Shown: piece by piece, positions 20,944 to 30,137 of the stretch
Position numbering within the stretch: position 1 is the first letter of the stretch
Layout: the number at the start of each line of letters is the position of its first letter
Assembly (NCBI GenBank): GCA_001724245.1
Contig: MEDX01000035.1
Coordinates: 1 to 37,285 of the forward strand
Direction: 5' to 3'
DNA length: 37,285 nucleotides
DNA from: Fonticula-like sp. SCN 57-25
Lineage: Eukaryota; Nucleariida; Rotosphaerida
The notes under the pieces: generated by a model
The model's database searches: none
The model's input: the letters and a program-made list of their open reading frames with translations, nothing else
Told to the model about the DNA's origin: nothing
Made by a program: the position numbers and the translations under genes

Positions 20944-21000
20944 GACAACCCCCGATTCAACCCCTGATCTCTGTGTTTTTCTTGCTTTCTTGCGCCCATC
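20944..21000. promoter_or_regulatory. 57-bp divergent INTS2/CCDC22 promoter
   Basis: The two start codons are separated by only 57 bp. The interval contains CAACCCC(C/T)GAT twice (20946-20956 and 20958-20968), 12 bp apart, and a pyrimidine-rich half with TTCTTGC twice on the CCDC22 side. Both 5' leaders must be very short, or the transcripts must overlap. Confidence 0.5.
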
Positions 21001-22963
21001 ATGGAGGAGGCGGACGGGATCGTGATCCTTTCCCTCAAGCAGATCGGCTGGTACGCCGCGGGGTCTCGCGTTGTTCACGCGAACCTATTTCTCTTTTAAT
21101 TATTGCTTACATTGCTTCTCGATTCGCAGCAAACTCGACAATGTGCGGACCCTAAAGGAGTTTTCGGTTGATCACCTCGTTGAGGCGGTCGCCCGCAGCC
21201 TGCGCGCCATCAACCCCTCGTTTGATCTTCCGACGTCTCTCCCGGCCGAAATGTCTGGTCGCTATCGCATTGGTTCTGCACTTGCGGCTGCCTGCCAGGA
21301 GCTTGGCTACCGCGGCGAGCTTGGCTACCACCAGTTCCTGTACCCTTCCGAGGCCGAAACGCGCCGCATCCTGCTGTTCCTTCTTGAGGCGATGCCCAAG
21401 ATGGGCAAGAAGGAGGAGCAGGAGGTTGCCGGTTCAGCGATTATTATGTCGCGCGCGATTGCCGCCGAGGCGGCGGAGCGCTTGAAGAGCACTTGGGCGC
21501 CTCCGCTCGCGCAGCCGAACGCCCTCTATGTGTCGGCCAAGAACCCCGCTTCGTGGCACTACCGCAGCGCGCGCGCCTTCCGCGACCTCGCTACGGTATC
21601 CCTGTCGGTCCCTGACTACAACGGGCTTGTGTCTGTGCAGGTGTCCAAGGACGTTCGCCGCTTCCACGAGTCGCCGTTCTCTCGCCTTGTGACTGCGCAG
21701 TGCCCGTCCAAGCGCGACGTTGCTGCCTCGCTGCTCGAATCGAACGATGAGGAGATCACGGCCGCGGCCGACTGGGACGCTGAGTGGAACAGCCACGGGC
21801 TTCAGTCGGGCCTCTCCAAGGAAGAGTACCGCAACCGCAAGCGTAACCGCCTTCGCGCCATGATGGGCGACCAGCTCAAGAGCGCGATGCAGCGCGTCGT
21901 GCGCGACGACGCTGCGTCGCTCGACCTCCGCTCGCAGGACCATCTGAAGAACATTACCAGTCGCTTCTCCAACCAGGCCAAGTTTGCCGCCGAGCTGGAG
22001 ACGCCGACGGCCGCTGCTGCCGGCGAGACCGAGGAGGAGATTGCCAACCGCCGCAGCGCCGAGCTGCAGGAGCTCCGCGACAGGCTTGCCGCCCTCACTG
22101 ACCAGATCAACGACCTGAACAAGAACACGGACGGGTACGAGGTGAGCATCAAGCAGCTCGAGGCGCGCCTTGTCGAGGAGCGCGGCCTCAAGGACGAGCT
22201 CGAGACGGCGTATAAGGTCAAGAAGCGCGTGCTGGACCTCCTGGCCGACCCCGACGGCAGCATTGCTATGCTCAACGGGCAGCTGGACGCGGCCTCGGCG
22301 CGCATCATGGAGCTGTCGGCGCAGTGGGAGACGCGCCGCGGCCAGATGATTGCCATGCACCGCGACCTCGCTGCGCAGCGCGCGTCGCGCATGTCGGAAT
22401 CGCAGGTCAAGGTGCAAAAGATCAACGAAATGCGGGCGCAGATGAAGGTGTTTGCCGAGGAGGCGCGCGAGCGCAACGAGTTTTACAAGACGCTCGCCGA
22501 AGAGTACGAGCGGCTCAACAAGGAGAAGCAGCGCCCGCAGTACACGGAGCGCATCATGGAGATTGTCCGCAACGTCAAGAAGCAGAACCGCGAGATCGAC
22601 AAGGTGCTCAACGACACGCGCTCGGTCCAGCGCGAGATCAGCCAGCTCATCGCGACGCTCGACCGCTCGTACACCGCCACCGACGAGCTCATCTACAGGG
22701 ACGCAAAGGTTAACGAGTTTAGCAAGAGGTGCTACAAGCTGCTCGTCAATATCCACGAGCTGTTTGCCGAGCTCGTCAAGGTGGTCGAGGAGACGGGGTC
22801 GCTCCGCAACATTGCGCGCGACCTCGAGGACAAGATCGACCAGCTCAATACCGCAAAGACCGCCGCCAACCTTGCAAAGATCACGGGCGATCTCGAGATG
22901 GTCATCAAGGAGAACAGCGATCTCCAGCACCAGATCAAGAAGAAGGGCCTCGGTGTCGAGTAA
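21001..22963 (+). CDS. CCDC22: CCDC22, Commander/CCC complex subunit
   Basis: CCDC22 pairs with CCDC93 and the COMMD proteins in the Commander complex, which recycles membrane cargo from endosomes. Exons are 21001-21050 and 21130-22963 (627 aa, as in human), with one 79-nt intron starting GTACGC. The N-terminal calponin-homology-like domain begins MEEADGIVILSLKQIG and continues with VEAVARSLRAINPSFD and ELGYHQFLYPSEAE, nearly the animal sequence. The C-terminal coiled coil runs from about 340 and keeps ILSAQWE-like ELSAQWETRR, AQMKVFAEEARER, RIMEIVRNVKKQNREIDKVL, LDRSYTATDELIYRDAK and NEFSKRCYKLLVNIHELF. A 45-nt stop-free segment at 21596-21640 may be another intron, which would give 612 aa. 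The gene is missing from yeasts. Confidence 0.93.
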
Positions 22964-23139
22964 TTTGTTTTCTTTTAATACACACTCTATAGACGCAGTT
23001 TGCTTAAGTAGGTATTGTTGACAATGATGTTATAATTGGTCCATTTTTATTACCACTTTTGAGATTATTAAGTACTTTATTCTATCGCAACAACTTTGGT
23101 CAATGCGGCCCACTCTATTTCTGTACAAATTTTCTTTCA

Positions 23140-23996
23140 CTACAAGCGCGCGTGCTGAATGCGCCCCTCCATGCCGGCGTTCACATCAATGACGTGCCCC
23201 GTAATGTTGCCCGCCAACTTTTCGCTCGCGAGAAAGACAATTGCGTTTGCGATATCGAGCGGCGTCGACACCTTTTTCAGCGGCGACGTTGCGAGCGCCT
23301 GCCCGAGCAACGCCGCGTCCTGCATTGCGCGCTCCGCCATCGGCGTGCGCACCCACCCCGGCGCGACGCAGTTGACGCGCCCGCGCGGCGCTACCTTTAC
23401 AATCTCGTTCTTGAGGCTGAGCAGCATGCCCTGCATCATGGCCGACTTTGTCACGGCATAGTCAGCGTGCAGCGCCTCGCCAAACTTGCCGGCCGTCGAG
23501 CCGATCATGACGACGGAAATGTTGTCGGAGGCGCGCGCCGACTCTACCTGGCGCAGGAACTCGCGCACGTAGAGGAACGTCCCGGTGAGGTTCACCGCGA
23601 TTGTATGATTCCACTGGGCGAGCGACATGTCCTTGACGGCGACATCGTCCGTCGGCCAGATCCCGTGGTTCACAATGAGCGTCTGGACGGTGCCAAAGCG
23701 CGCGACCGCCGCGGCCATCGACGACGCAACGTCCGACTCGATCGTGCAGTCGGCACGGACGGCGTGCGCGCTGTGAGGGTACCGCGCGAGCAGATCATCG
23801 AGCGCGCGGGGCTGCGTCGTGTACTGGAGCGTCACCTTCGCACCGAGATCGAGGAAGCGGGAGGCGGTCACAAGGCCGATGCCGCCGCTCGCGCCCGTCA
23901 ACTAGACACAAAGAAGATACACAGGGTCAGTGAAACAAAAAACAATAAAGGGAATGGACGTGCAAACACATGCACGCCGCTCAACCCCGCGTCCAT
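23140..23996 (-). CDS. Short-chain dehydrogenase/reductase
   Basis: Classical SDR, an NAD(P)H-dependent oxidoreductase of the FabG-like type; the substrate cannot be read from sequence. Exon 2 on the minus strand (23901-23140) holds the fold: TGASGGIG cofactor loop, ADCTIESDV, LIVNHGI (NNAG replaced by VNHG), the catalytic Ser in VVMIGSTAGKFG, YAVTK with the Tyr-x3-Lys pair, then NCVAPGWVRTPM and the C-terminal GNITGHVIDVNAGM. Exon 1 (23996-23970) is inferred: MDAGLSGVH joined in phase to LTGASGG, with the acceptor TCTAG and CTGAC branch clear. The donor is ambiguous (GTGTTT at 23969, or GTGCAT two codons earlier). Predicted length is 262 aa. No targeting signal is obvious. It converges with CCDC22. 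Confidence 0.85.
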
Positions 23997-24367
23997 GTCG
24001 CTTCTAGGCTTGGCTCCTCTGGTTGATCACGTGATATGTGTTTTGAACGCAAAAGCAAACACGATCATGCCGCACCAATGCCTACGTTCTATTCGCACCG
24101 TTCCAGCATGTGTTCCTGGCGTATGGTGGTTGGCCAGTGAAGCTCACTGCATATATAACGATCACACGCATGGGCGTCAAACCATTCCACATATCAAGCA
24201 TCGCTAATGAGCATCCGATATGATGTTTATTTGAGTAGACGAGATTGTACACGGCCAAGAATGACATAAAAAAAGCAAGCAAAAAACCTGAAGAATTAAA
24301 ATCCGTTCATCCGTTCTTTTCTTTTCGGCGGCGGCAAATCCGCCCCAATGGTGCAAGATGCGATAGT
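23997..24367. promoter_or_regulatory. SDR promoter and CCT5 3' flank, with E-box palindrome
   Basis: A 371-bp gene-free stretch. ATCACGTGAT, a perfect 10-bp palindrome with a CACGTG core, lies at 24026-24035, 30 bp before the SDR ATG. RTCACGTG is the Cbf1-type E-box in fungi. The right half is A/T-rich 3' flank of CCT5. Confidence 0.4.
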
Positions 24368-26027
24368 TTATTCGCTCGAGCCCTGGATCAAAACGTCGTC
24401 GATCTTGAGGATCATCTTGACGAGCTGCGTGGCGAGGAGGAACTGCTGCTTCTTCGAGATGAGCGGGTCAAACACGTGCTGCTCCTTCATGTCGTTCGAG
24501 CCACGGAACATGGCGTCAACGCCAAGGCGCGGGTTCTTCTCGTTGACGTGGGCAGCCTTCAAATTGGAGAGCGAGTCGATCGGCGAAAGGCCAGAGTTCT
24601 CGGCGAGCGTCATCGGGACAGAGTCGAGCGCCGAGGCAAAGGCGCGCATGGCGTACTGCTCAATCGAGGGAACGCCGTCGGCGGCCTCGCTCACGGCGAG
24701 CGACGCGGCAATCTCGGCCGCACCACCGCCATACACGACGCGGTTGTCACGGATCAAATTGCGCGTGACGCACATGGCATCGTGGAGGGAGCGCTTGGCC
24801 TCCTCAACAAGCATTTTGTTGCCGCCGCGCACAAGCACGGTGACGGCGCGCGTGTTCTCGCACTCCTCGATAAAGATCATGCGGTCCTTGGACGTGCCAA
24901 AGGCGACCTCGCGGACGCGGCCAGCCTTGCCGAGCTTCTTAGGCTCAATCTCCTCAAAGCGCGGGATAATGCGGCCGTTGGTGGCAATGGCCATAAGCTC
25001 AAGCTCGGGGCCACCGACCCAGCGGATGGCGGGGAGCTTGTGCAGCATGAGCAGGTGGTTGGCCTCGTCATCAAAGCCCCACTGGCAGGCAACGAGGTTG
25101 GCACCCGACTCCTTCACCTTCAAGACCATCTCCTCAAAGACCTTCTTCTCATAATCCTGCAACCGCTCATACTCCTCGACGTTGGTGATGTCGAGCTTGT
25201 GCTTCGTCTTGGGCTTCGGGGGCTCAAACGGACACGTCAAAATGCTGCCAGAGCATGTCAGTAAACAGTCAGCCAGCGCGTCATTCAACGTACCAAATGC
25301 GGGCATCGGTAATCTCCTTGTCCATCTGTGGGTGCGAGATCTCCTTGTCGAGCACAACACCCTTGACGAGGATCGTGTCCTCGAGCGAGCCGCCGACCTT
25401 GCCCTCCATCTTGATGAGCTCAAAGTCAACGTCGCGGCGCTCAAGGTCGGCGACCGAGAGAACAGCCTCAACGGCAATCTTGGCGTACTTCTCGTGGTAC
25501 TTGTTCACGATCTTGGAGCCCAGCGACGTCTTGGCCGTCTTGAGCAGGTTCTCGACATTGTCGCGATCAAACGGAATGATGTCACCGACCTCGTCGAGGC
25601 GGCGAATGGCCACCTGCGAGGCGCGCTCATAGCCGTCGGCAATGCGGATTGGGTGCACACCGCGGTCCAAAAGAGACTCGGCCTGCTCGAGCAGAGCGCC
25701 AGCGAGCACGACAACGCCGGTCGTACCGTCGCCGATCTCCTCGTCCTGCGACTGCGACAGCTGCACCAACAGCTTGGCGATTTGGTGCTCCACCTCCATT
25801 TGCTTAAGGATAGTGGCACCGTCGTTGGTCACGGTCACGTCACCGTCGGCCGACACCATAATCTTGTCCAGGCCGCGGGGACCAAGCGACGAGCGCATGA
25901 TCGACGTCACCGTCTTGGCCGCCAGGATGTGCGACTTGATGGCGGCGGTGCCCGTCAGCCGCGTCTTCGTCTCCTGGTCGCGGATGATGACGAACGGACG
26001 GCCATATTCATCAAAGATGAGCGACAT
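24368..26027 (-). CDS. CCT5: Chaperonin TCP-1 ring subunit epsilon
   Basis: CCT5 is one of eight subunits of the cytosolic TRiC/CCT chaperonin, which folds actin, tubulin and WD40 proteins. Exons on the minus strand are 26027-25294 and 25244-24368 (536 aa; human 541), with a 49-nt intron starting GTACGT. The N-terminus [19 protein letters not shown] is epsilon-specific. ATP-binding motifs are [14 protein letters not shown] and [15 protein letters not shown]. The intron joins DARIC to [19 protein letters not shown], another epsilon hallmark. The apical and intermediate domains keep [20 protein letters not shown]-like [20 protein letters not shown] and [17 protein letters not shown], ending [11 protein letters not shown]. 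The stop TAA is embedded in AATAAA on the transcript strand. It is divergent from PRP19 by 262 bp. Confidence 0.97.
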
Positions 26028-26289
26028 GGCGTCTACGGATGAGGATGGAGCCTAGTCGAGCGTCGACAAGGCGGAACCCACTCACCGGATGCGATGCGAC
26101 CTTAGAAGTGCGCGGATTCAACAAGCTGAACACAAACACGTCCGATTCCGGGGCAGACTCTACCCCAGATTCTGCTTGGTGTGTTGGCGGTTCGCAGCAT
26201 CCCAGGGGAGGGTGCAGTGTCGCAGCAGCACCGCTAGGACTGTCTGGTAGCGCGTTCGAGCATCCATCGAGGCGTATTCAGAGTTGAAC
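26028..26289. promoter_or_regulatory. Divergent CCT5/PRP19 promoter
   Basis: 262 bp between the two ATGs. GATTC occurs several times (in GGATTCAACA, CCGATTCCGG and CAGATTCTGC), but no array, clear heat-shock element or TATA box is seen. Confidence 0.3.
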
Positions 26290-27994
26290 ATGTTCTGTGC
26301 ACGTACGTAGTCGCTTGCCGCGCGCGGATGGGGTGGGGGATGGATGCTCGCATGTGCGATATCGCGATGGAGGATGGCTAACGGCCGTTCCATACTAGTT
26401 TCGGGCGAGGCGGCCGTCAATCCCGTGCTGTCGCCGAAGAGCGGCCACGTCTTTGAGCGGCGACTTATTGAGACGTACTTGGCCGAGAATGGCAAGGACC
26501 CCATCAGCGGGGAGCCGCTCTCTGTGGACGAGCTGATTTCGGTCAACTGTACGCACTGCCCGGATTGCGCGCGCAATGTCGTTCTCACGCAGATTCCTGT
26601 TGCACAGTGCCCAAGTCCGCCAAGCCGCGCCCGCCGACGGCCACTAGCATTCCGTCGATGCTTGCGCTTTTCCAAAATGAATGGGATGGTGTTATGCTGG
26701 AGACCTTTGCGCTCAAGCAGCAGCTTGAGCAGACCCGCCAGGAGCTGTCGCATGCGCTTTACCAGCACGAGGCGGCATGCCGCGTAATCGCTCGTCTTGT
26801 TAAGGAGCGCGATCAGGCGCGCCAGGCGCTTTTGCACTACGATACCCGCTCTGGGAACGTTTCTGCGGCGCCCGCCGCTGCGGCTGCCCCCGCCGCGGCC
26901 GACTCGATGGAGGTTGATGCTGCCGCTGCCCCGGAGGGCGGGCTTTCCGCTGCCGTCGTCGAGAAGCTTGTGCAGACACAGCAGGAGCTCACTGCCGCTC
27001 GCAAGAAGCGCACTATTTCTCCGACCCTGGCATCCCAGGAGGCCATCGGGGCGTACAAGCAGACCTTTAGCACGACGAGTCTGCACAGCACTACGACGGC
27101 GGGCGTGACGGCGCTCGACGCCGGCCGCAGCGGTGAGGTTATTCTGACCGGCGGTGCGGACAAGAAGACGACGCTATATGACCGCGTAAATGACAAGATC
27201 CTTCAGCAGCTGGCCGGCCACACAAAGTCGGTGACGAGCGTTGTTCAGCACCCGACCGACGAGAACCTGGTCTTCACCGCCTCGGAGGACGGCACTGCGC
27301 GCATCTGGCACCGCCAGGGCGATAAATTCAAGGCTTCGATTATCAAGACGCACTCTGGCCCGGTCACTGCGATCTCGCTGCACCCGTCGGGCGACTACCT
27401 TCTTTCTGCCTCAAAGGACAAGTCGTGGGCTCTTACGGACGTCCACTCGGCGTCCAACGTTCTCCACGTCACTGGCGGCGCGGATGGTGCGCCATATTGA
27501 TTTTCTTTAGCGGCTTTCTAATGATTTTTGCAGCCTACACGGCGGCCGCGATCCACCCCGACGGCCTGATCTGCGCTATCGGTGAGAGCTCTGGCATTGT
27601 GCGCATCTGGGACATCAAGTCGCAGGCGACTGTTCAGACGTTTGAGGGCCACGAGGGCGCTGTGTCGTCGATCTGCTTTAGCGAGAACGGCTACCACATG
27701 GCCACGGCCGCGCACGATGGCTCTGTGCGCCTCTGGGATCTCCGCAAGCTGCAGACGATCAAGACGCTGCAGCTCGAGAAGGACAGCGCGCCCGTTGTCA
27801 GCTTTGACCACTCGGGGTCGTACATTGCTATCGGCTCGAGTGCCGTCCGCGTGCTTGCCGTCAAGCCCTGGCTTGAGGTTGCCGTCTTTAATGAACATAC
27901 CGACCGCGTGTCGGGTGTCGCCTTTGGCGTCGATGCTACGACCGTGTTCTCGGTCGGCATGGACCGCACCCTTCGCGTCTACGGCTCGGCCTAA
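26290..27994 (+). CDS. PRP19: PRP19 U-box ubiquitin ligase of the spliceosome
   Basis: Prp19 is the U-box E3 ligase at the core of the NineTeen complex, required for spliceosome activation. Exons are 26290-26302, 26399-26548, 26608-27486 and 27534-27994 (500 aa), with introns of 96, 59 and 47 nt. Exon 1 has only 13 nt. Spliced, the U-box starts MFCALSGEAAVNPVLSPKSG, very close to fungal Prp19 (MLCAISGE...). The second intron joins ELISVN to LPKSAKPRPPTATSIPS. The tetramerising coiled coil contains RQELSHALYQHEAACRVIAR. Seven WD40 blades follow, with LTGGADKKTTLYD, HTKSVTSVVQHPTDENLVF, SGPVTAISLHPSGDYLL, IHPDGLI, VRIWDIKSQ, ICFSENGYHMATAAHDGSV and LWDLRKL. GCTAAC and CTAAT branch sequences stand in introns 1 and 3. 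It converges with TAF1B. Confidence 0.97.
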
Positions 27995-28192
27995 ATTAGC
28001 GCTACCTTAAAATATTTCCGGCATTTACCGCCGTGTCTCTTTCGTGTTATTTGCTCTTATTTCGCACCTTCGTGCTTGCTGCCTCGCTGCACGCCGCACC
28101 ATTGTAACATACGGATACAAATACATTCAAAATACAAGGAATACAGAATATGATGCGACCCAGAATAAAACCATAGTATTACAATAAACATC

Positions 28193-29924
28193 TCACCAGT
28201 TTTCGATGAGTTGGGTCGGCTGCGTGAGCGACGCCGCCGATTGCGCAGGCGGCGACGGCGGCGCGGACGAGTTTGCCGCGGACGCCGCCCTCGTACTGAT
28301 CCGCATGCCGAGCTCGGCGTCGTGCAAAAGCGCCTCCATCTTTTTGACGGCCGCGTGGAGGTCGTGAGCGTCCAGTCCAACCACTGCCGTGTGCGTTAGC
28401 CATCACATAAAAAGGATTGAGTTGCGTACGCTCGCCGACGGTCTTTAAGAGGTACTCGTACTGAGCGTGCAGCTCGTCGAGGAGAACGTCCCCCCCGTGC
28501 TCGTCGTAGACCACGTATTTTGCGGCTGTGTGGCGCGGATTCATGACCCGCTCGGGCGGCGCCTCCCGCCCCCCACTCCGCGCCTCAACCGCCGCCGGCG
28601 TCTCCGCCGCGGTTTCCGCGCTCGCGACAGCAGCTGCTCTCCGCTCCTCGGGCGTCTGTAGTCGGCCCAGCTTGGCGAGCACGCCACCGACGCCCGACAT
28701 GTCCGCGTCGGCGCCCTTTTGGTCCTTGCTCGGCTGCGCAAAGATAACGTCCCTGCAGTACGCCGCGTACGCGGGGACGTGCTGCCGTTCGAGCCGCTCG
28801 AGCTGCGCGGCGCCCCACGGTACCTCAAACGCCGCCGTCTCGTATTGCTGCCGCCATCCTTCAAAGGCGTCCGGGAGGATTTCCCGCGCGAATTCACAGC
28901 GACGCGCGACGGTCCGCGGCGCGTCGTCGGCGCCAAAGAGAAGCTTGAATGCAACGACAATGGCGGCGCCCGTGAGCGCATCGGCAGGTATTTCGCCGCT
29001 GCGAATATGAGCAGTCTCCTGCAGCCGCGCGGCGCACGCGAAGAGCTCGCCGGGCAGCTTGAGGACGCGCACGCTGCGCGCGAGCAGCGCAAGCGTGTCG
29101 GCGGGCGGCCACGTAAGCGCGCCGCTCGTCTCTATTGCGCGGCGCAGCTTGTGCACCGACCGCGACAGCTGGCGCACGCTCGGCACCTTGGCGGGGCTGA
29201 ATTTTTGCAGCGCGTCGGCGTCGAGGCGGCGCCGAAGGGCGTCGGGGACGAGCGCGGAGGCCTCAAGGAAGGGGAGGCGACCCGCAAAGATGAGGCGGCG
29301 AATGTCCGAGACTAGAACGGGAAGGCGAAGGTACGCACATGAAAGGAGAAGGACGGACAGCGTGTGGACGAGCTTGAGCTTGCGCGGCACGCGGATCCCG
29401 TCGTGGGCGCCGTCCGATGGTGCTGGCGGCTGCGATGCTTCCGGCAGATCCGCGCCAACGAACGACGCCAAGTCGCCCGAGGCAGTCCGCCATAGAGATG
29501 AGCGGGCGTCCGACGGCGGCTCGGTGATCGACGTCTCGACCACGCGGACATGGGCAAGCCAGATCTCCAGCGCGACCGAGCGGAGGGCGGTGCCATCGGC
29601 CCAGCCGATCGACACAAGCGTCTCGACCTGGAGGCGCAAAACACGTAGCATCGCTTCGTAGACAAGAGCGCGCGCGTCGGACGCGTCTGCGGGGGGCTTT
29701 TTGTCCTCCTCGCTGCCGCCCGCGGGGGTCAGCTTGATACGCTTTTCGCGACGGCGGCGCGCGCCGCTCTGAAGAAGCGTGTCAAACTCGCCTTCCTCCT
29801 CGCGGTACTCGCTCGACTGATGCCCGCACTCTATGCACAGCATAAAGCCAAGATCATCTTGGCGCCACCGCTGCCCTCGGCACACCGGGCACGAGTGCGC
29901 AAAGTCGGCCACATCATGCGACAT
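28193..29924 (-). CDS. TAF1B: TAF1B/Rrn7, TFIIB-like Pol I initiation factor
   Basis: TAF1B (yeast Rrn7) is the TFIIB-related subunit of the SL1/Core Factor that recruits RNA polymerase I to rDNA promoters. Exons on the minus strand are 29924-28430 and 28383-28193 (561 aa), with one 46-nt intron (GTACGC, GCTAAC branch). The N-terminal zinc ribbon is CPVCRG...CIECG, C-x2-C-x14-C-x2-C. A basic linker follows. The segment HTLSVLLLSCAYLRLPVLVS then DIRRLIFAGRLPF aligns without gaps to TAF1B's QTLAFCYLSLLW... stretch, the first cyclin-like fold. The second is traceable through LKLPGELFACAARLQ and AAIVVAFKLLFGADD. Splicing supplies the family-like tail VGELVGLDAHDLHAAVKKME. The true ATG is at 29924; two codons further upstream are TTG-initiated and not used. 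Pol I partner RPA12 is in the same window. Confidence 0.88.
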
Positions 29925-30137
29925 GGCCAAACGATGGCAGTGATGGATTGGTGGGAATTTGGCGGGAATCTAGCAGGTCCGGATTGAAACATGCAAAAAG
30001 TATCAATTAGAATAACTTTCGAGTCTCTCTGCGTCATACACATGCACTATCCATGCATTGAATATATATATTACATATCGTTGATACAAAGAATAAAAAT
30101 ACAGGAAAGAGCCATTTGGCCATGCAGCACCAAAATT
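29925..30137. promoter_or_regulatory. TAF1B upstream region with E2F-like site
   Basis: TTTGGCGGGAA, a full E2F consensus, lies at 29958-29968, 34 bp from the TAF1[10 protein letters not shown] occurs twice across it (29953-29958 and 29964-29969) at 11-bp spacing. The right part is the AT-rich 3' flank of the GT49 gene. Confidence 0.45.

Noticed and set aside
21434-22930. 498-codon minus-strand reading frame over CCDC22
   Set aside because: Low-complexity Leu/Val/Arg composition typical of an antisense shadow; the sense strand is a clear CCDC22.
29307-29333. GTGCGT ... TCTAG 27-nt in-frame segment in TAF1B
   Set aside because: Shorter than any intron here, and the protein aligns to TAF1B without a gap when it is kept.
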